A stretch of 64,000 bases of DNA from Enoplosus armatus (GCF_043641665.1 NC_092186.1:13210001-13274000); one strand, 5' to 3'; shown: positions 1 through 13,502, counted from the stretch's first letter. Translations and numbers: made by a program. The notes: a model not told the origin generated them from the letters alone.

Positions 1-540
1 TATGTGGATTTATCAAGTACTTTGCTCACACTGGAACTTTTCCTGTATTTCTGTTATGATTCTGTTTCCACAATTGTAAATCATCTGATCCTTCACAAAT
101 GAGAGAAACGACAGGCGTGATTCCAGCTCCTGTAAAGAGAGTTTTATAAAGTTATAAACAAGTCCTGCTCTGACATGGGATATTTCAAACTAACAAAAAC
201 ACCACATATAAACTCACATATAACAAAAACCACACTGAGCAGCGGAGTTAAAGGTACCCTGTGGAGTTTATTGTTATGCGTCTCACCAGAACACAATGTA
301 CAGTACAGTATGTGTCTTTAAGCTCTGAGAAAAATGTTTCTTTCCTTATGTCACCTTTGCAAAGCCTGTTTTTTGACTGCGTTGTTCACTGTTATTTAAA
401 ATATGGCCATTATTTGATTTGGTTAGCCACACTATTGGATGGACTGATATTAAATTTGGTACACACACTCCTTAGGGATGAATCTCAATAACTTTGGCAA
501 TGATTCGGTGTTGATGGCAGGTTTTGAGATTAGTTGTCCT

Positions 541-640
541 CTCTCTAACCCTAAACCCCATCAGCCTCAGCTATACTTTGAGATTAAGCTACCATAGTGT
601 GCTAATAGAAGCAGGAGCCTGAGCCTAAGCACAAATTACA
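541..640 (-). repeat. Short degenerate fragment of dispersed repeat family A
   Basis: The stretch around 560-615 resembles 56335-56390 (CCCATCAGCCTCnGCTnTACTTT followed by GTGCTAAT), which belongs to a clearer copy of the same family. Only about 60-80 bases match by eye and divergence is high, so this is a tentative relic. Confidence 0.3.
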
Positions 641-3560
641 GCTTGTGCTGATGTTGAACTGAGCCCGACAAGCTATACAAACTATAGGTATTTGCATCCA
701 CATCTGTGTGAACCCCAATATTACTGACTGCAGGGACATGAGAACAAATGTGTTTTTGGACTATATTGTATCTGGCACTTTCACTCCTCTTATATTTTGG
801 TAACGATATGCCCTTTTGCCTGACGTCATATGTTTTTTAAAATCCATTCAGCAATTATGTTTTCTGGGGACAATGTATCTAGATACAACCCAATCTAAGA
901 CCTCAAAAGTTTAAATGGTATTAAGCTGTAGTTAACAAAGCAGATTGTACAAGAAGAATACATCTAAAGAAGCTGTCATATCTAACTGTGGTACAAGCAT
1001 TAAATGTGACCACTTGTCTACACAGGAGGTGTTTCAGCCCTGGTGTTAAGTCGTCCGTGTCACACATGTCTGATGGAACAGCTATGTTTTTATTTGAATC
1101 AATACAGCTGTTTACACAGGCTGCGTAACAGCTCATGTGGCTCATGTTTCACTCGCACTTTATGCTCATAACTGTGTATTTTTTATGCTTTAAGTCTAGT
1201 TTCATGCATATAACTACAACAGTTGTGTAGTGGAACAAGCTGGAACATGGGTGACCTACACTCCACACTGTGCATTAACACATCCTGCTCAGACACTGAC
1301 TGAGGACTGCTTATATCTACAACAATTGTTAGACACTGCTGCTGCCCTGCTGATGTGCTGCTTTCACTCCGCAGCCTGTGTCGACACAGCGTGGTCTATA
1401 CCAACAAGAGCAGTGCCTCTAGTGGTGAAAACCCCCACAGTGTGACTTTAAGTAGGGTATTATTGATATTATTCGACTGAACTACCTCTCCCTACCTCTA
1501 CCTCTTCAGTGGTGTTACCTCGTTATTCTCATCAAACACAAAGGTCATAGTAGATCAGCCAACATCTGAAGCCATTTTAAGCCAACAACCAGCATATTGA
1601 AATAGTACAGGATTACTGGTTGTTATCACTGAGCCAGCTTTGCTAAAAATTCAAAACATATTACGTAACACTGAACCAATCCTTACTATGACTGAGAAAA
1701 CAAATATGTATCTCTGATTCCTCGAGTTTGTGGATGAATTCCTCTGAAAGTGATTCCCACTTGACTGTGGAAAGGCAGGAAATATATTGAGCAACAGTTG
1801 GGATCTGGACAAAGTTAATGAAGTAACTAATGCTGCTACCCCTTTGATTTTAGATTATTCTAGCTGGTTGACACTTGAAAGGACATATCTGCCCCTCAGC
1901 TGACAGCTGTTTTATATTTTAGAATTGATCAGATCCTCAAATTATTAAATCTTCCAAAGACAAATGTACACTTGACTTTCTAAAACTTTATCAAAATTGG
2001 GATACTGAAGAATTAATGATGCATAATCACAGCTTTCTTCTAATCATCAAACTTGGCACTGACTCACATTTAACTCTGAATGATCGCTCAGTACATCCGT
2101 TTATTCCCTTTGGTTAACAGCACGGTGACTTGACCTCTGAGATCCACTGGCAACAGCTCAGTATCTGAACGTATTTTGAGGTATCACTGACATTATTCTA
2201 GTTACAAACCCGTAAATGGTTTTGGTAAATTTGACCCTGCAACTGCTGACAACTGGTGCAACACTGGAGTATAGTCACATTTCTGTGACAACACCCAGTA
2301 ATAATGAATGCAAGCATCAGTATCATGTTGTCAAGTGTGTATGTGTTAAATACAAGCTACAGCTACGACAACATTATAGAGCAGAAACATTTGTGAACAT
2401 CGATCTTTTTCTCGCTCACTGTGGAAACATTCCCTCATAACTTTGTGTTATTAGTGGATGGGCGTTATTGAAGACACAAAGATGACTTTTAAACCCTGTT
2501 CAGTAGCCTGCACAGACCTGCAGCCTGGCTTCGAACAACAAAAGCATTTTCATTTCAACAAGAAGAAATCTGTGCTCTAGTGTGAGCCTTTCAATGAGAA
2601 ATAGCTGTACAAAATACCCTTTATGCCATACAATATTCTCTTCACAGAATATGTTTTTTTTTGGCTCATCAAGATACACCATGAGGGAATTCTCAGACTT
2701 GTATTTGTGAAACTGGACATGTGCAACATGTGATCATGTGCCATTCCAAAAAATAAGCTGCGGAAATAAGTCTTGGAAGTATGTAAGATTCAAGACATTC
2801 TGTTGTGTCCAAACTTTGTGGAGGAGTTACTGCTTTCCCTCTCTGCTGGCACCAACAAATCTCTGCTGTGGAGGTCTGGCGTCTGATTCACTCTGCTCTT
2901 CATCACCCCTTCGTCACCACGACTGAGTCTTTCCTCCTGCAAAGACGAGGACAATATCTTAACTGCAGCGGCAGTGGTGGGAAAACAAATGCGGTCACTG
3001 CTTTTCGAGGAAAAATGCTGTCATGTTCATAGAAGCACAGCCGTGTGTGTTTGTAAGACAGGAAGAGAAAGAGCTACACTGTATGCTACGTCTTTTAGCA
3101 GAGCCATGTCATGTTTTCATGATGTTGTTTTCAGCTGAACAAAGGCTCGTGGCTCAGAGATTTTGCATATAGCTACGTGACAGTTAAAAGAATGTTTACT
3201 TGATGAATGTGAAGTCTTGTCCCCGTAGGCCGACCACTGGAGCCTGATTAGCTCCTCTTGTTCCAACCAGAGGAAGCTTCAGATGCCTGACCTGCCTGAC
3301 TGGATGAAAGTAGAAGGATGTTTAGTAAAGAAAGCCAATGATACACAAGTCCACCTGTTGCTCAACAGTGTCTAAAATAGGATGCATTTTTGAAAAGGCA
3401 ACACTTTAAACCTCATCATTTTTAACTGTATACTCCATAGCCCTGTGCACATAAGAAGATGAAGATCTTCATTTCTACAACAGGGCTGTTATTTTTAGTG
3501 CTGCACTTGAAAAAAATTCTTCATGTAACAACACTGGAGGTCTACAGCAATTCTAGCAGC

Positions 3561-4000
3561 TCTGTGAGGCTGTACTTAGGCACAGTGATGCCTTGAGCTA
3601 AATGCTAATGTTAGCGTGCTAATATGCTCACAATGACAATGCTAACATGCTGATGCTACGCAGGTATAATGTTTACCATGTTCACAATCTTAGTGTGGTA
3701 TTTTAACTTAAGTTAATCAGCACTAAACACAAAGTATAGCTGATGCTGATGGGATGTCATGAGTTTTGCAGGTATTTGGTCATAAACCAAAGTACTGGAC
3801 GAAGTCAAATGTTGATCCGCTGATGGTGCTAGAGGAAAAGTCAGAAAATCATTAAAATCACTAGGATTCATCCTCTGGGAAACATGGATGTCTGTACAAA
3901 ATGTTACGGTCATCCATCAAATAGATGTTGAGATATTTCAGTGTGAACCAGCCGACTGACACTGCCACCCACAGAGCCCCACCACTACCATGGCTAAAAA
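3561..4000 (+). repeat. Dispersed repeat family A, copy 1
   Basis: Begins near TGTGAGGCTGTACTTA and ends near CATGGCTAAAAA. Shared landmarks with copies at 43348, 51796 and 56109 (inverted) are the alternating GCTAACATGCTAA-type segment, TTTGGTCATAAACCAAAG, GAnGTCTGTACnAAAnnT and GTTGAGATATTTCAG. No coding capacity is seen and I see no clear terminal repeats, so the class is unknown (MITE or SINE-like). Such elements are common in spiny-rayed fish; that statement is from general knowledge, not a search. Confidence 0.75.
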
Positions 4001-4811
4001 TATGATGCAGATTTTTTATTTAAGCAACTATTCCTGTTTATACTCTTAATTGTGAATAATCCTCATAATACATAACAGGAGGACAGATTCACCCTGGATC
4101 AGTCACACTGTTGACTGATAGTTGACTACAATGCCAGTCGATTATTGTAATAAGTGTAACCATGCCTGTGAACTTTATTGTTTAATTGACCTTCACAGCA
4201 ACAAGCGTGTCACTTTTCAACCATCACCTCATCGGCCTCATGCCCAGTTTATTTTGGCATCTTGTGCCACAAATCAACCACTGTGAAGCCAACTACTCTT
4301 GCATGAATGTTAGCACATAATCTCCAGCTGGCATATAACAACATTTTTACCCAGTTAGTGAGTGAAAACTGCTCTATGCAGTAGGCCAAAGGTCAGAGTC
4401 TTGAAGTAATGGAAACTAAGAACTTGCTATAGTAGCAATCTGTGAGTGCAGTTTTCATTGCAAGCCAGCCAAGAGCTTTGCTGAATGCTAATTACCGTCC
4501 ATATGTTGCTGATGCCTGAGATCAGGTATGTTGGTCGAGTCTGCCAACATGTTTCTATGCCAGGAGTCTGAGCACTGGAACCTGCTCTAAATGCGTAACT
4601 ATTACTATTAATGATAATACAACACATTACTAATATGTAGTAATATCATTTACCAATATTATAACAGACGTTTATTAAGATATTCACCATCAGCCATGTA
4701 CATTATTTTATATTCTACAATTAAAAACACAATGCTCTTTAAAAACCCTAAAAACTATTTGTCTATAACATTATTTATGACTAAATAAGTAACACTCAAG
4801 TTCAGAAAAAA

Positions 4812-5130
4812 ACCTAATGAGTTCTTAAAGGGGAATTGCAGCAATTGTACAGATAAAAGTCTGTTTACAGGTCTTGGTGAGTACTACTGCATATGTGAGA
4901 AAAGCCTTTTGTATTCATCTCTGCTTGAGGCTACATTAGCCACTAGTGGCATAACACACCCAAATCTCCTACCAAACTGTCGGTGGTTGAGTTGCAAAAA
5001 AGAGGATATCTCTGGTTGTGCTGCATCGATTTCAATGCTTTGTATTCTTATTGTCCATCGTGAGTCTGACAGAGTTATAGGAGTGCAACAAAAACAATAG
5101 AGATTGAAACTTTCAGCACACTAAAAATAA
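4812..5130 (+). repeat. Dispersed repeat family B, copy 1
   Basis: Aligns by eye with 26575-27030. Shared blocks are GAGTAnTACTGCATAnGTG near the start, then CATAACACACCnnAATCTC, GGATATCTCTGGTTnTGCTGCATCnATTTC and TTAnAGGAGTGC near the end. The copies differ by indels. It is non-coding and its class is unknown. Confidence 0.65.
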
Positions 5131-6012
5131 TGCTGCTTGATGCAGAGTGTCTTCTCTGTACTCTCTCCCTATTATCTGGTCTCTGATGCCATGACAACTG
5201 CAGGTCTGCAGTGAAAAGGGCCCCCCAAAAATATCCTTAAGAGGCCCCTTCTATCCAGCCAAGCTGCCTGTGTCCTGGAATGTGAGGGAGAGACAGCCAT
5301 GTAGGTAACCGGTGACATTTATTGTTAGTTTGTCCTCTCCTGAATCACTCATGACGGCCTCTCCAGCCTGCATCACACAAACTGACAACATGAACATATA
5401 CTGACAACAGATGCGACCAGAGGACTCAAAGTTCATCAGTGATTACAGCCAAATATACTAAACTTTATCTGACGCAGTAAAAGCGAAACTCATCGTTTCA
5501 AACTTGTGTTTACGAAGAAACTTTTACTCACCCTGTTAAATATCTTTTTGTTTGTTTTTAATGTTTCTATTTCTTTTTTTTTGTAATGTTCATCTTTTGT
5601 GAGGCTCATTGTAACCTTTTTGTATGAATCTTCAGTAGTGAAGATAACATGCAGACCTGTGTGTAGTGCATTTATGGCTTTGTTTCACATTTAAACCACC
5701 CTAATTATACTAGTTTAAAAATATGAAAATTCATTACTTTTAAAATAAACTGATTAATCAATCATCAGTTCTACAGTAATCAGCTGATGGAGTAAAAAAT
5801 CAACAAATTAACAGAAAAGCAATTAAGCAGTCAGTCCAACATGCAGCAGGTCTGCAGCTCTCTCCTCCTGTTGGGCCATGAAACATGTAATGAAGTTAGA
5901 AACATTCATAGTAAATGCTGCTGGTTTTAATAAGAAGCCCCTCTGCCAGCCAGCGTTGTTAGCCCGGCTCATAAAGCAGTCTAATGATTTACTTTACACA
6001 TATTTTTCCATT

Positions 6013-6061
6013 CCCCGCCCGGGGGTCAGCAGCCAATGGCTTGTCAGAGGTGCTATTTAAG
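6013..6061 (+). promoter_or_regulatory. Probable core promoter of the lipase gene (GC box, CCAAT, TATA-like)
   Basis: A CCCCGCCC box lies at 6013-6020, a CCAAT box at 6033-6037 (AGCCAATGG, an NF-Y-type context) and a TATA-like TATTTAAG at 6054-6061. Transcription would be expected to start about 25-30 bases later, near 6085-6090, giving a 5' leader of about 135 bases before the ATG at 6223. A CCAAT box close upstream of a weak TATA is also the known layout of the mammalian LPL promoter. The start site itself is inferred. Confidence 0.6.
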
Positions 6062-6222
6062 ACGCGGCCAGTTCAAGGTGGTTCAGATATCAGCGCGCTG
6101 CGCGCAACAGGACTCACTGGATTATTCTTAGAGGGAATATATTCACTCTTCTGCTGCGAGATCTGACCGATTTAATTCATTGTTAAAGACATTTTCTCTA
6201 AAAGGAAAACGCTATAAAAGAA

Positions 6223-9200
6223 ATGAAAACGTGGGGAGTTTTGTTTCTGTGCTTTCTGGTGTTGAGTGCAACTGTGCAGCATGTGACGTCCCTTGAAGAA
6301 GAGCTCGCCGATTCTATTTTTGGTGAGTTGCCAGTTTAAACTTCATCCACATTCACTCTCACACGCATCAACACACTCTGTGCAAAACTGGAGGATGTGA
6401 GGAAGTATACTCGCGGTGAAAACGTCTGGTATGAAGAAACTGTGTGTCTAATTTGTGCGCAGCGCTTGTGGATGAGTGCAGTTTGGACTCTGAGAACATT
6501 AATGGTCTCCATGAGATACGATGCATCACGTGTCTGTGACTAAACTTGTCTTTGTTCTTTTTGGCGAATACCCAACTTCTAATAACTACTATTGGCCATG
6601 AGAGACAAGATGTTTGTTTTCCACCTTCAGAGAGCATGAGAGGAACAAAGTGCTGAAAGCGTTCAGGCTGCTAAAAGATCTCAACTTGATTTCAGTTATC
6701 CAAGTGCAATTATGATCCTTTATGTTTACAATATGGCTCCTGAACTAAGCCTTGTAAATGTCTGTGTTGTTCTTACATCCTCCTCCCCACCCCCAACTCT
6801 GAAGACCAGTTGAGTTGAGTCAGCTGACTGTGTCAGGACCACTGAAACTTGGGCAGATTATAGTCAGTGATGTGGCAGGAACAAAGCTGGGAAAAACTCT
6901 CAGTGGTTTCTTTGGAGCTCAATCTGACCAACTGAACCCCTGTAACCCCCGAGGACTGATCTTGTCTAAGGTGGAAGCTCATTTACTGAGGGGCCCCTCT
7001 GGACCAGTGCTTATTGGAACCAGTCACTCAGTTAGTTAGTCAGGCGTCTCGGACCGCCCAGCCAGGACATCAGATTTACACATCTGACAAAAACACCAGC
7101 TAGAAAGAGGAATTTCTTCTCCTCTTAAATATTTGTTCAAGAGAATAAACCACACAGCTAATTTGTTCCTGTCTTTCAGGTAACTTCCTCGACCCTCTGA
7201 AAGACTTGTTTGACCACAAGGATGACAGCAATCAGACTGTTGCCAAATTCTCCCTCCGCAAACCGTCCCATCCCGATGACGACCTGTGCTACATCGTTCC
7301 TGGCAAACCTGACTCCCTGGCAGCCTGCACCTTCAACAGCACCTCCAAAACCTTCCTAATAATCCATGGATGGACGGTGAGCGGGAATGCTTCAGCCTGT
7401 TATGACCTGCCCCCGTCTCTGAAACACCTAGGGGCTTTGTTCACTTTACTCTTTTTTCTCTAAACCAAAGCAAACACCTGTGACTCGCAGTGTGTCATTA
7501 TTTCACCAAATTCCAGTGCCATTAACTCTAGCCAAATTTACATAACTAGCCGTCTTGACAAGCAACAACATGTTGGAGTTAATGCCAAAGAACACTCTGT
7601 AAAGACGAAGCGAACAGGAGGTGGCTCTGATTTTACTATATTAAGCTAATTCTCCCTGAACTTTCTAGATTGATTAATGCCAGTTTTATTAATGACCTTG
7701 CTAGGTTGTAAGTTTAATGTTTTGACTGTCATTTCAACAGCTGAGTGGTATGTTTGAAAGCTGGGTGGCTAAGCTGGTGTCGGCGCTGTACGAGAGGGAG
7801 CAGACGGCCAACGTCATCGTGGTGGACTGGCTCACCTCGGCACAAAACCACTATGTGGTTGCAGCTCAGAACACCAAAGCAGTGGGACAGGAGATCGCCC
7901 GCTTCATCGACTGGATCGAGGTCAGTGGGATGCAAATTTCACAGGTTTCATACCAAAATGTTCCACCCATCACTTTCCATTACGAGGAGAAGACAGTTAT
8001 TAACCACCTTTTTAGTAAAAGTTAGTAAAGGTTTACAGTTTGAATGATCTCTGACACAAGAACACTGGGACCAAAAGACATTTAGTAATGACTTCTTAAA
8101 ACTGTTAAGATAAAAACTCGTAACAAACACTGGAGAGTCACTAATAAAGCTGTTACTGTTTACAACAAGCCAAAGCTCTTTATTAATCATATTTTATTAA
8201 CCAGTAATAACTTCTTTGACAACTTATAGACCTAGTAGATCTTATTGTAAAATACCTTTTATACAATTTGAAACAGGATGTGTCACTTCTTCTGCATGTG
8301 ATGTTTACTTCATCAGTGAAAGGTAGTATTTGTCTCACTGATTTCCTAAATCATTATTTCATTAACGTACTGTAAAGGAAACCACCAACATGCCTCTGGA
8401 GAACCTTCACCTGATTGGCTACAGCCTCGGGGCTCATGTGGCAGGATTTGCTGGAAGTCATGTAACCAATAAAGTGGGAAGAATAACAGGTAAACGAAAC
8501 AGAACGTTCTGACACATAACATTTGATAGCACATCTTGTAACTTGATTTGGTAAAATATCAGTTAACTGAGAGTTGATTGGTTAATTCATTGTCACCACT
8601 CCCTGTCTCTGTTTGCAGGTCTGGACCCGGCCGGTCCTGACTTTGAGGGGGAGCACGCCCACAGGCGCCTCTCCCCTGACGACGCCCACTTTGTGGACGT
8701 CCTCCACACCTTCACACGGGGCTCCCTGGGTCTCAGCATCGGGATCCAGCAGCCTGTCGGCCACGTAGACATCTACCCCAACGGAGGCAGCTTCCAGCCA
8801 GGCTGCAACCTCAGGGGGGCCCTGGAGAAGATCGCCAACTTTGGGGTATTTGGTGAGAACAACTTATAATGTGACTGTAAAATGTAAACATTTAAAACAA
8901 AACGACTGCAGCCACAGCTATATCTGTATAGTGTAGCAGGACTTCTTTCATCATTCTTCATGTAGCATTGTATTTCTATTTTAGGTTTTTTAATATTGAG
9001 ACTACAGATACAATCAGATACAATATCTTGTCTTGTCTCTGGCTGAATAGGTTGATTCGTAAAGTAAATGTGTCTAGGGTGCGGTCAGTAAAGGAATGGA
9101 TTATGTACTTGTTTAATTAAATATCGTTCCTTCTTTCCTCTCCAGCTATCACTGATGCAGTGAAGTGTGAACACGAGCGCTCCGTCCACCTGTTCATTGA

Positions 9201-10590
9201 CTCACTGCTGAACGAGCAGGAAGCAGCCAAGGCCTACCGATGTGGCAGCAGCGACATGTTTAACCGCGGCATGTGTCTCAGTTGCCGCAAAAGCCGCTGC
9301 AACACAGTGGGCTATGACATCAGCAAGGTCCGCAAGGCGCGCAACGTTCAGATGTACACCAAGACACGAGCGTCCATGCCTTTCAGAGGTCAGTGGACTT
9401 TATCTGTAGAGAATGAGAGGTGTTTGTTTTCTTCTTTCAAGTGGATAGTTCAGTTTGTGTGAAGTTGCACTAAGACTGCAAAAGTCTGATCTCTTGCACT
9501 AATACTGACTAAATCTAAATTGGAACAGCTTCACTGCAGCATGTTAAAAGTTTTCAAAATGCTCTCTTTGCTCTACAGTTTATCACTATCAGCTGAAGAT
9601 CCACTTCTCCAGTAAGGTGAACCGTTCAGAGATGGAGCCTTCACTCACCGTCTCACTGTTTGGAACAAAAGGAGAGGCTGAAAACCTGGAGCTGAAACTG
9701 TGAGTGGGCCGTTTAAAAACCTTCATAAAAAGAGAATTACAGCACTGTGACTTGCATCTTGCAAGTTATATGAGTTGTTTTTCGCACAGTAGTCAAAGGA
9801 AACAGCACAAGGTAGAAACAATAGACAGTGATGTCACCACAGACTTGGTGTGTGTGGTTATATCCCGGTTTATGGTGCAGAGTTTATGAGGCTAAGCTAC
9901 ATAAAATATTCCTTCTGGCTATGAGCAGAACTCTAACACTTCTCTCTATTTGTGTCTGGCAGAAAGGAGAAAATAGCGACAAATAAGACGCATTCATTCC
10001 TGCTAGTGACGGAGAAAGACATCGGAGATCTCTTGATGTTGAAGTTTAAATGGGAGGAGACAAACGGTTGGTCAGCCTCCAACATGTTGAAGATGGTCTC
10101 CTCTTGGTGGTCAGGTGACTCAGACAGCGCTAACGTGGAGGTTCACAAAATCCGCATCAGAGCTGGCGAGACCCAACAAAAGTAAGTTGTGCTATATTGG
10201 GAGAAAGATGTTTAAATGTGACAGAAAACACACTATTTTAGCATTATTTCTAGTAGAAGTAGTAGTAATAGTACAGTATTTCAACCTGTAACCCTTATCT
10301 TGCCATTGATGAAGCAGCTTAAGTGGATGAAGAGCTCATACAGATCAATTATGTTTTATGAATTTCTTTTTCAGGATGGTGTTCTGCGTAAAAGACCCCG
10401 AAGCTCACAACTTAACACAAGAGGTCACATTTGTTAAATGTAAGGAGGCGTGGAGGGCGAACCCAAAACGAACTCCAAAGAGGTAAGTTACCCTCTGCAG
10501 TTTCCCAAATTACTGTGAACTTTACTGTTAAAACTGATAAATAACAATAAACCTGTCTTTGTCTGTAGAGTAACTCTGGAGAACCACTGA
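6223..10590 (+). CDS. lpl-like: Lipoprotein lipase-like secreted triglyceride lipase (LPL/LIPG family), complete, 10 coding exons
   Basis: Coding exons are 6223-6322, 7180-7376, 7741-7920, 8378-8489, 8619-8852, 9146-9388, 9579-9699, 9963-10181, 10375-10482 and 10569-10590. They join in frame to 511 residues, all with GT-AG borders. The start has a hydrophobic signal peptide ([18 protein letters not shown]). The alpha/beta-hydrolase domain carries the triad Ser175 (GYSLG), Asp199 (LDPAG) and His284 (CEHER). The spacings of 24 and 85 residues equal those of human LPL. The lid loop between Cys259 and Cys282 has 22 residues, the LPL length; endothelial lipase has about 19. A basic cluster (CRKSRC, KVRKAR) suits heparan sulfate binding. 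The C-terminal PLAT domain has an LPL-like NKTHSFLL glycosylation site. It should hydrolyse lipoprotein triglyceride at the vessel surface. Some stretches ([13 protein letters not shown]) recall LIPG, so the paralogue is uncertain; a fish LPL2-type gene is my best guess. Confidence 0.93.
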
Positions 10591-11837
10591 CCTTGAAGAA
10601 AAGACTCTGTTTCAGCACTTAGTAAATAATTTATAACTTATTTTATTTTTCAAATTACACAAAACTCTCACCGCCTTGTATATATCCACAAAAGTATGTT
10701 TGCTATTTAAAACAATATCTATGTGAATACTGTAAAATATTTTGTTGAGCTGGTTCTATGACACGTAACTAACTTCAGAAAATGCTGTCGTCTTCGCTGA
10801 GAGGTATGACTGACTGGATTTACCTTAGTAGTTCTGGAGGTACTGATGTCCCATTGTGTAAAATACCTCAAGTTAAATTTCATATTTATAACCACCACTG
10901 TGAAAAACCAAACCTAAATGTCCTCTTGGCGTCCGTGGAGGTCTGCGGACTGTTGCCACTCCTTAAACAGAGGAGGAAATAACCGTTAAGATGAATTTCT
11001 TAAGGTGTTTTATGCAATAGGGTACACTTTATTTACCTATTTGTGTTATCTAACTAATGCATAACCCAAGAGAGCATTCACCACTGTGGCTCTCAGCACT
11101 GCACGTGACTGTGGGACCTGTATCAGTGTGCCTTACTGTAAACTGTCCCCAGAAGTAAGCTGTTGAAAATTGAACTTGTCTTAAAACTTTGCGCTTTGTT
11201 GCTGTTTTTCCCCCTCAGTGTGCTTTATTATCGTTATTCTATGAACTTTGTGACTTCTACTGAAACATCTGAACATGCAAAAGCTGTATTTGTACGACCG
11301 CACCTCTGCGACATGTTACTTTGAAGCTGTTACCTTAAAGAAGTGCCTGACAGTTTGTCCACCATGGTTCTATTAAAGTGGTACATGATGATGAGGTAGA
11401 AAGCACAGTTAATATCAATGTTGTCATTTTGTTTGTTTGTCTATCATGAGTCTCCCTTGACTGCTACTTCTTCTGTGCATGTGACTTTTTAAATCTTGAC
11501 TATTGCTCTTTTATTCATAATTACATTTCCAGTTATGTGAGTAATATCCAAACCTTGGCTCTTTAGAGATCGGTACTGTCATCATTGTGACTTCATTTCC
11601 ACCTACTTGTGGGAATGTGGGAATGTTTTACTTCTGCACTGAAAACAGGGGAAGAGATTGCTAAACCAAGTTACTTGTAGAGATATGTAAATACTATAAT
11701 ACAGATGATGGATTTTGTTGTATGGAACACTGTTAGTTGTATATTTTTACCTTTGGATGAACTGAATCTTTAAAATGTGCATTTCTATAATCTTTTGTAC
11801 ATACTTGTAAATATTTACTGTACTGTATAAACTCTTT

Positions 11838-11843
11838 AATAAA
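11838..11843 (+). promoter_or_regulatory. Polyadenylation signal AATAAA of the lipase gene
   Basis: AATAAA lies about 1.25 kb after the stop codon at 10588-10590, giving a long 3' untranslated region as is usual for LPL genes. The 3' UTR would run from 10591 to about 11862. A second AATAAA at 11912-11917 could serve as an alternative. Confidence 0.6.
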
Positions 11844-12239
11844 CCAAAACTGACATCCGAGACGTCACCCTGAGCCTGACATTTATTTACTTTAAGGTTG
11901 TGAAAAATGAAAATAAACTTTATTTTTTCATTCTCACCTTATTCAATCATAAACATGTTCCATCGTTATCACTCAGTTCAAGGATGTTTATTCCTTTTTT
12001 CATTTATTATCAGTGCAAAATCTGTTTGCTCAAAGCATTTTTAACTATTTAAACATTCATGTCTGTTTTTTATATAAAAGTGTAAAGAATTGTCAAATTA
12101 CACAAAATACAGATAAAACAGATTTTTTCGTGTCCTTGCAGTTGTGACGCCATTGTGTTTGGCTGATTGTGTCAAGGTGACTAGAGAAGTAGACTTTAGA
12201 TTCATCACCAAATGTGCCTCTTAGTTGTGAAAAAATCAG

Positions 12240-12793
12240 TAGTGGTGGAAGAAGGGTTCAGATCCTTTACTTAAGTGAAAGTACCAATACAACAATATAC
12301 AATATATTACAAGTTAAAGTTCTGCAATGGTAAAATGTACTTGAGGTATCAAAAGTAGTTTTAACTACTTTATATACAGTTATGTAGTTTAGTCCAGTGG
12401 TTCCCAACCTAGGGGTCAGGTCCCCTGTAAAGGGTCACAAAATAAATCTAGGGGGTCGTGAGATGATTATTGGGGCAGGAAATAAGAAAAAACAGGTTCT
12501 GCCACACAAATTAGTAGTCCTTTTTTAAAAACATTTCCTCAATCTTTTGTGAAATATTGGAAACTTTTAACTTTTTGGACCTCAACAGTGAAACCATCCA
12601 ACAAGAAGAAATCTCTCTTTGATAGAACTCCCATGAACTCATGGACAGCTGAAATGTGACAAGGGCCCTAAAAAACATGTTTTTTATGTAAAATCTTAAT
12701 TTTAGCTGTAACAATAAAATATAACAATAAAAAATGTGGAATGTACTTAAGTACAATAACTGAGTAAATGAACTTAGTTACTTACCACCACTG
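12240..12793. mobile_element. hAT-type non-autonomous transposon (MITE), copy 1
   Basis: The left end AGTGGTGGAAG (after a T where other copies have C) and the right end TACCACCACTG are imperfect inverted repeats of the CAGTGGTGGAA type. Flanks AAAATCAG and TAAATCAT agree at 6 of 8 bases, the target-duplication length of hAT elements. Subterminal motifs ACTTAAGTA recur. An inner block near 12400-12480 (GGTTCCCAACCTAGGGGTC to GGGTCGTGAGATGATTA) is shared with copy 2. There is no transposase, so mobility would need help in trans. Confidence 0.7.
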
Positions 12794-12849
12794 TAAATCA
12801 TAAATGGTAAATGAGTACTCTTTGAAATGACAAACATGTTCACTGTCAT

Positions 12850-12855
12850 TTTATT
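12850..12855 (-). promoter_or_regulatory. Candidate polyadenylation signal of the ADAM10-like gene
   Basis: TTTATT on + is AATAAA on the minus strand, about 650 bases past the stop codon at 13503-13505. This would give a 3' UTR of about 0.67 kb that ends just before the transposon at 12240-12793. It leaves roughly 1 kb between the converging 3' ends of this gene and the lipase gene. Confidence 0.45.
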
Positions 12856-13502
12856 AACTTAAACTTCAGCAACTTTTTTTGTAAACATGCAATGCAAATG
12901 ACAGCATTTAGGCCAAAGGTCCTGTCAAGAGGACCACCTATATTGTTCTGTGACGGTATTAAAGTTGATTGAGTGTCACTGTGATGGAAAGCTGGATGGT
13001 CATCAAGGCAGAAATTAGCGCTCAAGTTCAAATACAACAGCAAGGACACTGCGGGGGGCAAAATAAGGGAGAGTCCCATCAGTCTTTGCAGGGACAGACG
13101 GCTTTAAATCGCTGGAGGTGTTCGATGCTATGTGGCCTCTGAGGTCGACCTCCTTAGACTGACCCACAGTTGGCAGCAACAGCAACGTTTTCCACAACGC
13201 ATGCATCACAAGAGACCCTCACCGCTTGTTGAAATGTGAACAGACAACTCACACAAGGACAAGAAAAGGCAGATGAATAATGGCGTACAAGATATCATTT
13301 AACAAAACCGTGTGAGAGGAGTTGAGCAGGTGTCTTCACAGGTCACCTGCAGATCACACACTGTTTGAGATGTGGGACAAAGTTGACAAAAACAATCTCT
13401 TCAATGTGACTTGGACACTTAATAATCCCAGATGAATGAATCCTGATGGTTGTGTACGTCATCATGATGATACTTGATGTGACAGGGATCAAAAGTCAGA
13501 GG

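Larger units (their letters stand above)
1..5990. other. Intergenic region upstream of the lipase gene
   Basis: No convincing exon was found on either strand. Open frames here are short (under 90 codons), start and stop at random, and lack splice-flanked homology to known proteins. The stretch is AT-rich and holds two dispersed repeat copies annotated separately (3561-4000 and 4812-5130) plus a probable repeat fragment near 541-640. The rest shows nothing I can name. An upstream gene's distal regulatory DNA could lie here, but nothing in the sequence proves it. Confidence 0.6.
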
